Shown here: one piece after another, positions 42,179 through 50,462 of the stretch
Numbering within the stretch: position 1 is the first letter of the stretch
How the letters are laid out: each line of letters begins with the position of its first letter
Source of the DNA: an uncultured Paracoccaceae bacterium
GTDB taxonomy: Bacteria; Pseudomonadota; Alphaproteobacteria; Rhodobacterales; Rhodobacteraceae
Length of the DNA stretch: 64,000 bases
Direction: 5' to 3'
Assembly (NCBI GenBank): GCA_947503965.1
Contig: CANNFU010000008.1
Span: 124,001-188,000 of the forward strand
Program-made: the position numbers and the translations under genes
The notes under the pieces: model-generated
What the model was told of the DNA's origin: nothing
The model's input: the letters and a program-made list of their open reading frames with translations, nothing else
Databases searched by the model: none

Positions 42179-42892
42179 TTAGAAGCGAACCGACAGGTCC
42201 TGTAGCCAGAATGGCAAGTGATCCAGCAACCAGATTTCAGCCATCTGATGCAGTCCGAAAAACAACGCGACGCCCAGCGCAATAAAGATCACCCCGGTGA
42301 TCAACCGCACCCGACCCGAGATCGCCTGCAGCCAATCCTTGCGCCGCCGGATCGCGTTTTGCGCGCCATAGGCCAACACGACGATGATGGTGGATATGCC
42401 CAGCGCGAAACTGAACATTGTCGCGGCGGCCCAGCCAAGGCTTTCACCCGAAGATGCCAGTGCAATCGCACCACCCAGCGTCGGTCCCACACAAGGTACC
42501 CAAACCGCACCCAAAAGCGCGCCACCCACAAACTGGCCGCCCAGACCGCTGCGATCCACATTATCGATCCCCGCATCCGCGCGCGAAGCCATGCCCGCCG
42601 TCACGGTGGCAAACCGGGCCGAAAACTGCGGCACCACCAGAATAACCCCGAACAGCACCATCATGAGCGCACCCGCACGGGCGATCATCACATCGTCGAT
42701 GCCCAGCGCGCGACCAAAGACCGCGATAGTCATGCCGACGATAACAAAAGACAGGCTCATCCCCGCAGCCAGCACCAGCGGCCCGGCGCGGCCCGCCTGC
42801 AACGCGGTGGCCAGCACAATGGGCAGTACCGGTAGCACACAGGGGTTAATCAGGGTCAGTAGCCCCGCCAGATATCCAAATACCAGATCCAT
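42179..42892 (-). CDS. ccdA: CcdA/DsbD-like thiol-disulfide transmembrane protein
   Basis: 237 aa with six membrane helices. The two redox cysteines are in TLINPCVLPVLP and LGAVWVPCVGPTLGGA, each followed by Pro as in CcdA. It passes electrons from cytoplasmic thioredoxin across the membrane. It forms a pair with the downstream periplasmic thioredoxin-like gene. The C-terminal stretch (WLLDHLPFWLQDLSVRF) is longer than minimal CcdA. Confidence 0.87.
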   Translation of the reverse strand: MDLVFGYLAGLLTLINPCVLPVLPIVLATALQAGRAGPLVLAAGMSLSFVIVGMTIAVFGRALGIDDVMIARAGALMMVLFGVILVVPQFSARFATVTAGMASRADAGIDNVDRSGLGGQFVGGALLGAVWVPCVGPTLGGAIALASSGESLGWAAATMFSFALGISTIIVVLAYGAQNAIRRRKDWLQAISGRVRLITGVIFIALGVALFFGLHQMAEIWLLDHLPFWLQDLSVRF

Positions 42893-42949
42893 CCCGCTAT
42901 CTGTGCGAAACGATGCTGCTCTGTCAGCCCCTTAAAGTGTGACAAGCGG

Positions 42950-43822
42950 TCACTTTGGCGTGGGTTGTTTCGAGACTTGGACCGCCAGAATGCCGCCTGC
43001 GATGATGATCACGCCCAGAATATCCAGCGCACCCACACGCTCTCCCAGCAATGCTGCGGCAATCGCGACACCTAGAAACGGGTTGAGGAAATGAAAGGTC
43101 GATGCCTTCACCGTCCCGATCCGCCCCACCAGCAGGAACCAGACCAAGGTGGCAGCCAGACCCGGCACCAGTGTCGTGTAGATGAAGGCCACCACCAACT
43201 GCCAGTTCCACGTGACCGCCCATGTCTCAAGCGTCAGCGCAGGCACCCACAGGATCGCGCTGCCCACCAGCATCTGCAGGCCGACGATCATCAGAACGTT
43301 CCCGCCCGAAGACGCGCCCAGAACTGCAAGCGTTGCCACTGTCAGCGAAATAACCCCGATCACGCACAGGATCAGCCCAAACACATCCACCCCGCCCTGC
43401 ACCCTTGCGCCCATGATCAGCACGACGCCGACAAGCCCCGCAATCAATCCCACAACCCCCAGGGGCCGCACCCGCGTTCCGAATACCAGCCACCCAGCCA
43501 AAGCCACCAATAGCGGCATCGTCGAAGCAATAATCGCGGCCAGCGACGCCGGAATGGTCTGCATCGCCACGAAATTCAGACCCAGATAAAGGGCATTCTG
43601 GCAGATACCGAAGACCACGACGCCCAGCCATTGCTGCCGCGTCAGTCGCGCCGACTGTCCCAGAAACCACGCAATCGCCACACCAATCAGCCCCGAAAAC
43701 AGAAACCGCAAGGCCAGCGCGCTCAGCGGTGGGGCATACTCCACGATCACGCGGGCCGACGTGAACGCCGACGACCACATAAATGCAAAGGCCAGACCCA
43801 TGATGATTGCCTTGATATCCAT
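42950..43822 (-). CDS. EamA/DMT-family exporter
   Basis: 290 aa with ten membrane helices in two EamA repeats (AFMWSSAFTSARVIVEYAPP in the first; FLNPFLGVAIAAALLGERVG in the second, the classic repeat end). Drug/metabolite transporters of this type export amino acids or other small molecules; substrate unknown. It stands 270 bases from the phenylacetate operon on the other strand. Length and topology normal. Confidence 0.88.
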   Translation of the reverse strand: MDIKAIIMGLAFAFMWSSAFTSARVIVEYAPPLSALALRFLFSGLIGVAIAWFLGQSARLTRQQWLGVVVFGICQNALYLGLNFVAMQTIPASLAAIIASTMPLLVALAGWLVFGTRVRPLGVVGLIAGLVGVVLIMGARVQGGVDVFGLILCVIGVISLTVATLAVLGASSGGNVLMIVGLQMLVGSAILWVPALTLETWAVTWNWQLVVAFIYTTLVPGLAATLVWFLLVGRIGTVKASTFHFLNPFLGVAIAAALLGERVGALDILGVIIIAGGILAVQVSKQPTPK

Positions 43823-43902
43823 GGGCGCGACCTAATGCGATTTCGTCATGCTCTGCATTAGAAATCGGAAAACTCAGAAAGCGAAGCAGAAGATGCTAAA
43901 AA

Positions 43903-43943
43903 TGTTACAAAAAATTCTTGAGTGGCCTATCATGTAACATGAT
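43903..43943. promoter_or_regulatory. Candidate operator pair upstream of paaABCDE
   Basis: TGTTACA (43,903-43,909) and TGTAACA (43,933-43,939) form an inverted pair; the second lies in CATGTAACATG, itself an 11-base near-palindrome. Both are within the 270-base promoter region of paaA. PaaX (52,562) or PaaR (47,715) could bind here. Proposed from symmetry and position only. Confidence 0.4.
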
Positions 43944-44093
43944 TTATGGTAAGGAGACATCAAAGCCAACCGAGGTCATTCAATGTCCGCCTTTATCATC
44001 GATGCCGATTGCTCATTATGCCGGTGCACCATGTGTGTCGGCCGAGGGCAAAGCGTCGCCATGATTATGAAACGTGCTTGAGGAGAACGGGCA

Positions 44094-45086
44094 ATGTACG
44101 CTCAGATGGTAAAATCGACCGGGAAAGGTCTCATCGCGCGCGATGAGATGACGGCCGAGGATCGCACCTTTCAGGATCGTATCGACGCCGGCGAAAAGAT
44201 CGAGCCAAAGGATTACATGCCCGACGGCTATCGCAGGAACCTGATCCGTCAGATAGGTCAGCACGCGCATTCTGAAATTGTTGGTCAGCTGCCCGAAGGT
44301 AATTGGATCACACGCGCGCCCACTTTGGAACGCAAGGCGAACCTGCTGGCAAAGGTTCAGGACGAGGCGGGACACGGTCTTTATCTGTATTGCGCCGCAG
44401 AAACGCTGGGCGTCAGCCGTGATGAATTGTTCAAGATGCTGCACAGCGGGGAAATGAAGTATTCGTCGATCTTCAACTATCCGACGCTGACATGGGCAGA
44501 TATGGGCGCGGTTGGTTGGCTGGTCGACGGTGCCGCAATCATGAATCAGGTACCGCTGCAACGCACGTCATATGGACCCTATGCGCGTGCCATGGTGCGG
44601 ATCTGCAAGGAAGAGAGCTTTCACCAGCGGCAGGGTTTCCACATCATGATGGCCATGGTGAACGGAACGGCTGATCAAAAACGCATGGCGCAGGATGCGT
44701 TGAACCGGTTTTGGTATCCCGCCTTGATGATGTTCGGACCGTCGGACAAGGACAGTGTGCATTCTGCGCAATCCATGGCGTGGAAGATCAAGATGAACAC
44801 GAATGATGAGCTGCGTCAGAAATTCGTGGGTGAGACGGTGCCGCAGGCGCAGTACCTTGGCCTTACCATCCCGGATGAAAACCTGAAGTGGAACGACGAC
44901 ACCGGGCATTACGATTTTACCGAACCGGATTGGGACGAGTTCTTTCACGTCATTTCCGGTAGCGGGCCATGCAACACGGACCGCCTGAACGCGCGCCGAA
45001 AAGCCTGGGATGATGGCGCATGGGTGCGCGAGGCGATGATGGCGCATGCCGAAAAGAAGGCGCAGCGGCGCGTGGCGGCGGAGTAA
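44094..45086 (+). CDS. paaA: Phenylacetyl-CoA 1,2-epoxidase subunit A
   Basis: 330 aa catalytic subunit of the diiron multicomponent oxygenase that epoxidises the ring of phenylacetyl-CoA. The four-helix bundle carries the iron ligands in [20 protein letters not shown] and [16 protein letters not shown] (ExxH motifs). GAGGAG precedes the ATG. First gene of paaABCDE, all on the plus strand with tight spacing. Confidence 0.95.
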   Translation: MYAQMVKSTGKGLIARDEMTAEDRTFQDRIDAGEKIEPKDYMPDGYRRNLIRQIGQHAHSEIVGQLPEGNWITRAPTLERKANLLAKVQDEAGHGLYLYCAAETLGVSRDELFKMLHSGEMKYSSIFNYPTLTWADMGAVGWLVDGAAIMNQVPLQRTSYGPYARAMVRICKEESFHQRQGFHIMMAMVNGTADQKRMAQDALNRFWYPALMMFGPSDKDSVHSAQSMAWKIKMNTNDELRQKFVGETVPQAQYLGLTIPDENLKWNDDTGHYDFTEPDWDEFFHVISGSGPCNTDRLNARRKAWDDGAWVREAMMAHAEKKAQRRVAAE

Positions 45087-45090
45087 GCAG

Positions 45091-45375
45091 ATGAGCAAGG
45101 AATGGCCCCTTTGGGAAGTGTTCATCCGCGGCCAACACGGTATGAGCCATCGACATGTCGGATCCCTTCACGCCGTCGATGCGGAACATGCGATCAAAAA
45201 TGCCCGGGATGTCTATACCCGACGCAATGAGGGTGTGAGTATCTGGGTTGTCATGGCCAAGGACATCGCGGCCTCAAGCCCGTCTGACAAAGGTCCACTT
45301 TACGAACCTGCCCGTGACAAGGTTTATCGCCATCCCACCTTCTACGACATTCCCGAAGACGTTGGGAAAATGTGA
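45091..45375 (+). CDS. paaB: Phenylacetyl-CoA 1,2-epoxidase subunit B
   Basis: 94 aa small subunit, family start MSKEWPLWEVFIRGQHGMSH and SLHAVDAEHAIKNARDVYTR, ending HPTFYDIPEDVGKM. PaaB bridges the PaaA-PaaC heterodimers. Start at the ATG four bases after the paaA stop region; its own stop overlaps the paaC start by one base. Confidence 0.94.
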   Translation: MSKEWPLWEVFIRGQHGMSHRHVGSLHAVDAEHAIKNARDVYTRRNEGVSIWVVMAKDIAASSPSDKGPLYEPARDKVYRHPTFYDIPEDVGKM

Positions 45376-46127
45376 TGAACCATCTGTTCGAATTTCTGCT
45401 CCGGCAAGGCGACAATGTCTTGGTTCTTGGACATCGTACATCTGAGTGGTGCGGCGTCGCACCGGCGCTGGAAGAGGATATTGCGCTGGCAAACACGGCG
45501 TTGGACCTGATCGGGCAGACCCAGCTTTGGCTTGGTTATGCCGCCGAAGTCGAAGGGGCGGGTCGAAGCGCCAATGACCTTGCATACCAGCGTGATGTCT
45601 ATGATTTCCGCAATCTGTTGATGCTTGAGGTGCCGAATGATGATTTCGGGCGAACCTTGATGCGTCAATTTCTGTTCGATGCATTTCAGGTACCGTGGCT
45701 GACGGCCTTGCTGCAATCTGATGATCAGCAGGTTGCCGATATTGCGGCCAAGTCCTTGAAAGAGGCGCTGTATCATCTGGATCGATCCTCTGAGACCGTG
45801 ATCATGCTGGGTGACGGGACCGAGCACAGCAATGCACGTATGCAGGCCGCGCTGAACTATCTCTTTCCTTATGCAGGAGAGATGTTTGCAGATGACGCAA
45901 CCGACATCGCAATGGACGACAGCGGTGTGGCCCCTTTGCCTTCGGCAATGCGGGCCGCGTGGACCCAAACCGTTGAAAAGGTTCTGGGCGAGGCGTGTCT
46001 GACGCTGCCAGACACCGCGTTCGCCCATAGCGGCGGACGCACTGGTTTCCGCCATACCGAGCATCTGGGCCATATGTTGGCCACCATGCAGACCTTACAA
46101 CGCTCTTATCCGGGGGCCACTTGGTAG
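45375..46127 (+). CDS. paaC: Phenylacetyl-CoA 1,2-epoxidase subunit C
   Basis: 250 aa structural partner of PaaA with the same ferritin-like fold but without the full iron site. EWCGVAPALEEDIALANTAL, DLIGQTQLWLGYAAEVEGAG and KEALYHLDRSSETVIMLGDG are family blocks. The ATG overlaps the paaB stop (tgATG). The paaD start lies inside its last codons. Confidence 0.94.
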   Translation: MNHLFEFLLRQGDNVLVLGHRTSEWCGVAPALEEDIALANTALDLIGQTQLWLGYAAEVEGAGRSANDLAYQRDVYDFRNLLMLEVPNDDFGRTLMRQFLFDAFQVPWLTALLQSDDQQVADIAAKSLKEALYHLDRSSETVIMLGDGTEHSNARMQAALNYLFPYAGEMFADDATDIAMDDSGVAPLPSAMRAAWTQTVEKVLGEACLTLPDTAFAHSGGRTGFRHTEHLGHMLATMQTLQRSYPGATW

Positions 46128-46591
46128 TTTCAGCGGATTTTACCGAGGCCCAGATCTGGGCTTGGCTCGAAGAGGTCCCGGACCCCGAAATCCCCGTGAT
46201 TTCGGTGGTTGATCTTGGAGTTATTCGCGATGTCGCGGTGGATCAGAATGGTGTCACGGTCACGATTACGCCAACCTATTCGGGATGTCCTGCAATGGCC
46301 GTCATTGCACTGGATATCAAAACCGTGCTTGCCATGCATGGCATCAAACAAATGACGGTGAAGACGCAAATCGCCCCCCCGTGGACAACTGATTGGCTCA
46401 GCAAGAAAGGTCGCGCGCGTCTCGAAGACTATGGGATCGCACCGCCGCAGGCTGCCGGTGGGCCCGTAAGGTGCCCACATTGCAAGTCGACACAGGTTGA
46501 AAAGGTCAGCCAGTTCGGATCAACACCCTGCAAGGCGCAATGGCGCTGCACGACCTGTCTTGAGCCTTTTGACTATTTCAAATGCATATGA
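46121..46591 (+). CDS. paaD: Phenylacetate epoxidase maturation protein PaaD
   Basis: 156 aa. An N-terminal MIP18/DUF59 domain (DPEIPVISVVDLGVIRDVAV; TYSGCPAMAVIALDI) and a C-terminal zinc-ribbon-like part with CPHCKSTQ and CTTCLEPF. PaaD helps Fe-S assembly for the PaaE reductase. Starts at a TTG overlapping the paaC stop by seven bases. Confidence 0.92.
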   Translation: MVVSADFTEAQIWAWLEEVPDPEIPVISVVDLGVIRDVAVDQNGVTVTITPTYSGCPAMAVIALDIKTVLAMHGIKQMTVKTQIAPPWTTDWLSKKGRARLEDYGIAPPQAAGGPVRCPHCKSTQVEKVSQFGSTPCKAQWRCTTCLEPFDYFKCI

Positions 46592-46601
46592 GACCGCACT
46601 G

Positions 46602-47672
46602 ATGCCCCAGTTTCATACCCTGACGGTTACGGATATTCACAAAACAATCCGCGACGCAGTTGTCGTCACGCTTGAGCCCGCAAAGATGGGGGATTTTCAT
46701 TTCACGCAAGGTCAATACCTGACGTTTCGCCGTAACTTTGACGGGCAAGAATTGCGGCGGTCATATTCCATCTGCACCGGGCGCGGCGATGGACACTTGC
46801 AAGTAGGGATCAAACGGGTTGATGGCGGGGCATTTTCGACATGGGCCAACACAGAGCTTAAATGCGGTGATACGCTAGAGGCCATGCCGCCGATGGGCAA
46901 CTTTTTTGCCAAGGCAAATGTGGCTGCGCCGCATTATCTGGCCTTTGCAGGCGGGTCGGGCATTACGCCCATCCTCTCGATCCTCAGGACTGGGCTTGAG
47001 GAAGAGGCTGACGCCAGATTTACGCTGGTTTATGCCAACCGGTCGGCGAACACGATCATGTTTCGTGAGGAGCTTGAAGATCTCAAAAACCAATATCTTC
47101 GTCGGCTGAATATTATTCACATTCTTGAAGAGGACAGCCACGACATCGATCTGTTTCATGGGCGGGTCGACAGCGCCAAATGTACCGCTCTGTTCCAGCA
47201 CTGGATCGACATCGCCTCGGTCAATATGGCGTTTATATGTGGCCCGGAACCGATGATGCTGACGATATCGCAGGCATTGTCAGATCATGGCCTGGCCAAG
47301 GACCAAATCATGTTTGAGCTGTTTGCAAGCGGACAGCCGGGCAGAGCGCCACAACCTGCGAAAAGCACCCGCCAGACAGGAAACGGCGTCAACGGGCGTG
47401 TCACCCTTGGTGGTGAAAGCCGCGCTCTGATGATCCCGCGCGAAACCAGCCTTCTGGAGGCAGCACTGCAGGCCAATCTGGACGCACCTTATGCCTGCAG
47501 AGCCGGCATCTGTTCCACCTGCAAGGCCAAGCTGTTGCAGGGCAAGGTCGAGATGTCGGCCAATCATGCGTTGGAGGATGACGAGGTCAATGCCGGTTAC
47601 GTTCTGACCTGCCAGTCTTTCCCTGTATCCGATGAAAAGATCGTCTGGGACTATGATCAAGCCGGACACTAG
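46602..47672 (+). CDS. paaE: Phenylacetate epoxidase reductase subunit
   Basis: 356 aa. Ferredoxin-reductase-type: FAD-binding RRSYSICTGRGDGHLQVGIK, NAD(P)-binding YLAFAGGSGITPILSILRTG, and a C-terminal plant-type 2Fe-2S domain with CRAGICSTCKAKL and a later Cys (VLTCQSFP). It feeds electrons from NADPH to the PaaAC diiron centre. Start at the ATG at 46,602; the open frame before it belongs to the paaD region. Confidence 0.94.
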   Translation: MPQFHTLTVTDIHKTIRDAVVVTLEPAKMGDFHFTQGQYLTFRRNFDGQELRRSYSICTGRGDGHLQVGIKRVDGGAFSTWANTELKCGDTLEAMPPMGNFFAKANVAAPHYLAFAGGSGITPILSILRTGLEEEADARFTLVYANRSANTIMFREELEDLKNQYLRRLNIIHILEEDSHDIDLFHGRVDSAKCTALFQHWIDIASVNMAFICGPEPMMLTISQALSDHGLAKDQIMFELFASGQPGRAPQPAKSTRQTGNGVNGRVTLGGESRALMIPRETSLLEAALQANLDAPYACRAGICSTCKAKLLQGKVEMSANHALEDDEVNAGYVLTCQSFPVSDEKIVWDYDQAGH

Positions 47673-47714
47673 GGGGCAGCGTTGGCAATTCATCCTGTCG
47701 GGTGTGGATGTATT

Positions 47715-48344
47715 TCACCCCGAATTACCCTTCAAACCATATAGAACCAGGTCGGTGATCTGGTCCGCGTATCGGATCCTGTCACTTCGGGTCGCTCGTG
47801 GGTTCCACATGTAGAACCAGTTCAGCATTCCAAATACGGCCATCGTGACATCTCTGCACCGGGCTTTGTCATCGCTTAATTGCGACGGGGCGCAAGCAAT
47901 CAGCGTTTGTGAGACAAGGCTAACCAGCTCGCGCTGATACCCTTTCAGAATACGCTGCTTATCTTGGGACAGAAGCGGGAGACCCTCGCTTTGTATTTTA
48001 TGTTCGTTGTCCATGCCGTCGTAGGCCAAAAGGAATTCTTTTGTAAGAAGGGCCAGTTTTTCGTTTGGAGATAGCCCGCCCAGATCAAGACCGCAGATCC
48101 AGTCACGCAGTTCGGCAAGATACGTGTCCAGAATGTCGAACACCAGATCATCCTTGCTACTGTAGTAATGATAGATGTTCGCCTTCGAGATGCCACAAGC
48201 CCGCGCAACCTCGTTCATTGAGGCCCGCGCGATGCCATCGCGGGCAAACACCTCTGCTGCGACCTTCAGGATGTGTCGGCGTTTCTGATCATGGTCCTTG
48301 GCAATAGTGCGCGACAATCGCTTATTCCTTTGGGCGATTATCAA
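47715..48344 (-). CDS. paaR: TetR-family regulator of phenylacetate genes (PaaR-like)
   Basis: 209 aa. TetR helix-turn-helix at about residues 22-65: RRHILKVAAEVFARDGIARA, SMNEVARACGISKANIYHYY, SSKDDLV. The C-terminal ligand domain matches the TetR regulators linked to paa genes in alpha- and betaproteobacteria, which respond to phenylacetyl-CoA. It follows paaK on the minus strand and overlaps its end by 23 bases. A candidate operator lies at 50,352. Confidence 0.82.
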   Translation of the reverse strand: MIIAQRNKRLSRTIAKDHDQKRRHILKVAAEVFARDGIARASMNEVARACGISKANIYHYYSSKDDLVFDILDTYLAELRDWICGLDLGGLSPNEKLALLTKEFLLAYDGMDNEHKIQSEGLPLLSQDKQRILKGYQRELVSLVSQTLIACAPSQLSDDKARCRDVTMAVFGMLNWFYMWNPRATRSDRIRYADQITDLVLYGLKGNSG

Positions 48345-49632
48345 CGACGCGACGGGCCTTGCCCTGGCTGCGCTCGACAGTTTCCGGTGTGCCGACGACT
48401 ACGTCTGCCGACACGCCCACACGATCCTTGATCTTTTGCGCAAGCAATCGGCCGGCAGCAGCACGCGCATCTTCATGTGACGCCTCAGGTGTTGCTTCAA
48501 CGGCGACAGACATCGCGTCCATCCGCCCTTCACGGGTCAACACGATCTGAAAATAGGGCGCAAGTTCGGGGATGGACAGGACCTGTTCTTCAATCTGCGT
48601 TGGAAAGATATTGACTCCGCGCAGGATGATCATGTCATCTGATCGTCCGGTGATCTTTTCCATCCGACGCATGGACCGCGCTGTTCCGGGAAGCAGGCGC
48701 GTCAAATCGCGGGTGCGGTATCGGATCATCGGCAATCCTTCTTTCGTAAGCGTAGTGAAGACAAGTTCACCCATTTCACCGTCGGGCATTACTTCACCCG
48801 TTTCGGGATTGATGATTTCGGGGTAAAAATGATCTTCCCAAATATGCAGCCCGTCCTTGGTTTCCACGCATTCGTTGGCGACGCCGGGACCAAGAATTTC
48901 AGACAGCCCGTATATATCAACAGCATGCATATCAAACGCAGCTTCGATTTCAGCGCGCATCGCGTTTGTCCACGGCTCGGCCCCGAAGATACCAACTTCC
49001 AAGGAGCTCTTGCGCGGATCAATTCCGGCCTTCTGGTATTGTTCGAGGATATTCAGCATGTAGGATGGCGTGACCATGATGGTACTTGGTCTAAAGTCTT
49101 CCATCAGCGTGACTTGTCGTTCGGTCATGCCGCCCGATACGGGAACGACAGTACAGCCCAGACGCTCGGCACCGTAATGTGCGCCCAGACCACCGGTAAA
49201 CAGGCCATAGCCATAGGCAATATGGACGACGTTGCCGGGCTTCGTACCGCTGGCACGCATCGACCGCGCCACCATGTTCGACCACATATCAATGTCGTTG
49301 CGGGTATAGCCGACAACGGTTGGTTTCCCTGTGGTTCCCGATGATGCATGCACACGTGCGATCTGGTCACGTGGTACGGCGAACATCCCAAACGGATAGT
49401 TGTCACGCAAATCATTCTTGTATGTGAACGGGAATTTCGCAAGGTCAGCCAGCGTCTTAAGATCATCGGGATGAACCCCTGCCGCATCAAATCGCGCCTT
49501 ATAGAGGGGCACGTTTTCATAAGCGTGACGTACCGACCATTTCATGCGTTCAAGCTGTGTCGCGCGGATCTCATCAATCGAGGCAATCTCGATCGGTTCA
49601 AGCGATGCACGGTCTGGTGTCAGGTCTTTCAT
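48322..49632 (-). CDS. paaK: Phenylacetate-CoA ligase
   Basis: 436 aa AMP-forming ligase that starts the pathway by making phenylacetyl-CoA. ARVHASSGTTGKPTVVGYTR is the P-loop-like adenylation motif, DIYGLSEILGPGVANECVE, then TRDLTRLL and RSDDMIILRGVNIFPTQIEE complete the set. The C-terminal Lys-containing end GKARRVVDNRPK is present. It lies between paaI and paaR. Confidence 0.95.
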   Translation of the reverse strand: MKDLTPDRASLEPIEIASIDEIRATQLERMKWSVRHAYENVPLYKARFDAAGVHPDDLKTLADLAKFPFTYKNDLRDNYPFGMFAVPRDQIARVHASSGTTGKPTVVGYTRNDIDMWSNMVARSMRASGTKPGNVVHIAYGYGLFTGGLGAHYGAERLGCTVVPVSGGMTERQVTLMEDFRPSTIMVTPSYMLNILEQYQKAGIDPRKSSLEVGIFGAEPWTNAMRAEIEAAFDMHAVDIYGLSEILGPGVANECVETKDGLHIWEDHFYPEIINPETGEVMPDGEMGELVFTTLTKEGLPMIRYRTRDLTRLLPGTARSMRRMEKITGRSDDMIILRGVNIFPTQIEEQVLSIPELAPYFQIVLTREGRMDAMSVAVEATPEASHEDARAAAGRLLAQKIKDRVGVSADVVVGTPETVERSQGKARRVVDNRPKE

Positions 49633-49650
49633 CGTCGGGCTCCTCTCCCG

Positions 49651-50076
49651 TCATTCGTTAAAAAGAGTGCCGCGTATGCTGCGCGAACACCCTCTGAATT
49701 CTGCAATGGTCGCATCTTCCTCGTTGGTGACACGGACGTCATAGATGCCACTGCGACCCGTCAGGCTGACCTCATGCGCCCTGGCTGTCAGCACATCACC
49801 CAACTGGGCGGGGGCCACATAGGTGATGCTGTTATGCTGGGCAACGGTAGACCGGTTGCGGCTGTTGCAGGCAAAGGCAAAGGCGCTGTCGGCAAGCGCA
49901 AAGATGATCCCGCCATGACAGGTGCCATGCCCGTTTGTGTGGTGGTGCGCAATCGTCAGTGTCAGGGTCGCGGTCCCTTCATCCACATCTGCCAACGACA
50001 TTCCCAACCAGATGCTGGCCCGATCAGACCCCCACATGACCGCTGCCGATTTTTCTGCGCGTTCCTTCGGTGTCAT
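49651..50076 (-). CDS. paaI: Hotdog-fold phenylacetyl-CoA thioesterase PaaI
   Basis: 141 aa. IWLGMSLADVDEGTATLTLT, HTNGHGTCHGGIIFALADSA and FACNSRNRSTVAQHNSITYV form the hotdog fold of PaaI, with the Asp in the ALADSAFAFA helix. It releases trapped CoA from dead-end ring-hydroxylated intermediates. It starts two bases after the stop of the broken paaG and is followed by paaK. Confidence 0.93.
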   Translation of the reverse strand: MTPKERAEKSAAVMWGSDRASIWLGMSLADVDEGTATLTLTIAHHHTNGHGTCHGGIIFALADSAFAFACNSRNRSTVAQHNSITYVAPAQLGDVLTARAHEVSLTGRSGIYDVRVTNEEDATIAEFRGCSRSIRGTLFNE

Positions 50077-50078
50077 GG

Positions 50079-50300
50079 CTACCTGCCCGCAAACGCAGGT
50101 TTGCGTTTCTCACGGCCGGCGCAGAGTCCACGACGAACACCAGTTAATGACGCTACCCCCTCTTTTGCGGAAACGGCGCGTTTCAGCGTTTCCTGCAATT
50201 CCAAATGCATCTCTTCGTAAAAATTGTTGAGCTTGTCCGGAGGATTGAGCGTGATCTTGGTCCAGTGGCCTTGATCGGCGCTCAGAATTGTATCCGACAC
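50079..50300 (-). pseudogene. paaG: paaG with large internal deletion
   Basis: 73 codons remain of an enoyl-CoA hydratase/isomerase normally about 260 aa. The N-terminus is the family's (MSDTILSADQGHWTKITLN), running to LTGVRRGLCAG, the oxyanion-hole region. Then the frame jumps directly to REKRKPAFAGR, the family's extreme C-terminus. So about 190 codons of the catalytic core are gone while both ends stay in frame. PaaG isomerises the epoxide to the oxepin; this copy cannot. The gene is still intact as a leader to paaI. Confidence 0.8.
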
Positions 50301-50351
50301 TGAAACCTCCCTTGCAAACGACGATCAACCGCTTTAGCTGTCATTTCATAA

Positions 50352-50365
50352 ACCGACCGGTTGGT
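50352..50365. promoter_or_regulatory. Candidate PaaR operator between paaG and paaZ
   Basis: ACCGACCGGTTGGT is a 14-base near-perfect palindrome (one mismatched pair) in the 160-base gap between the divergent paaG remnant and paaZ. Symmetry and CCGG core suit a TetR-type dimer. PaaR is the natural candidate. Confidence 0.55.
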
Positions 50366-50462
50366 CAATAATAGTGCAGGAAGAGAGTGCGCGCATAAAT
50401 GCGCCAGCTCATGGGTCAGTGCCAACCGCTTTCACATATGATGCAGATCAACGGGTGATATT

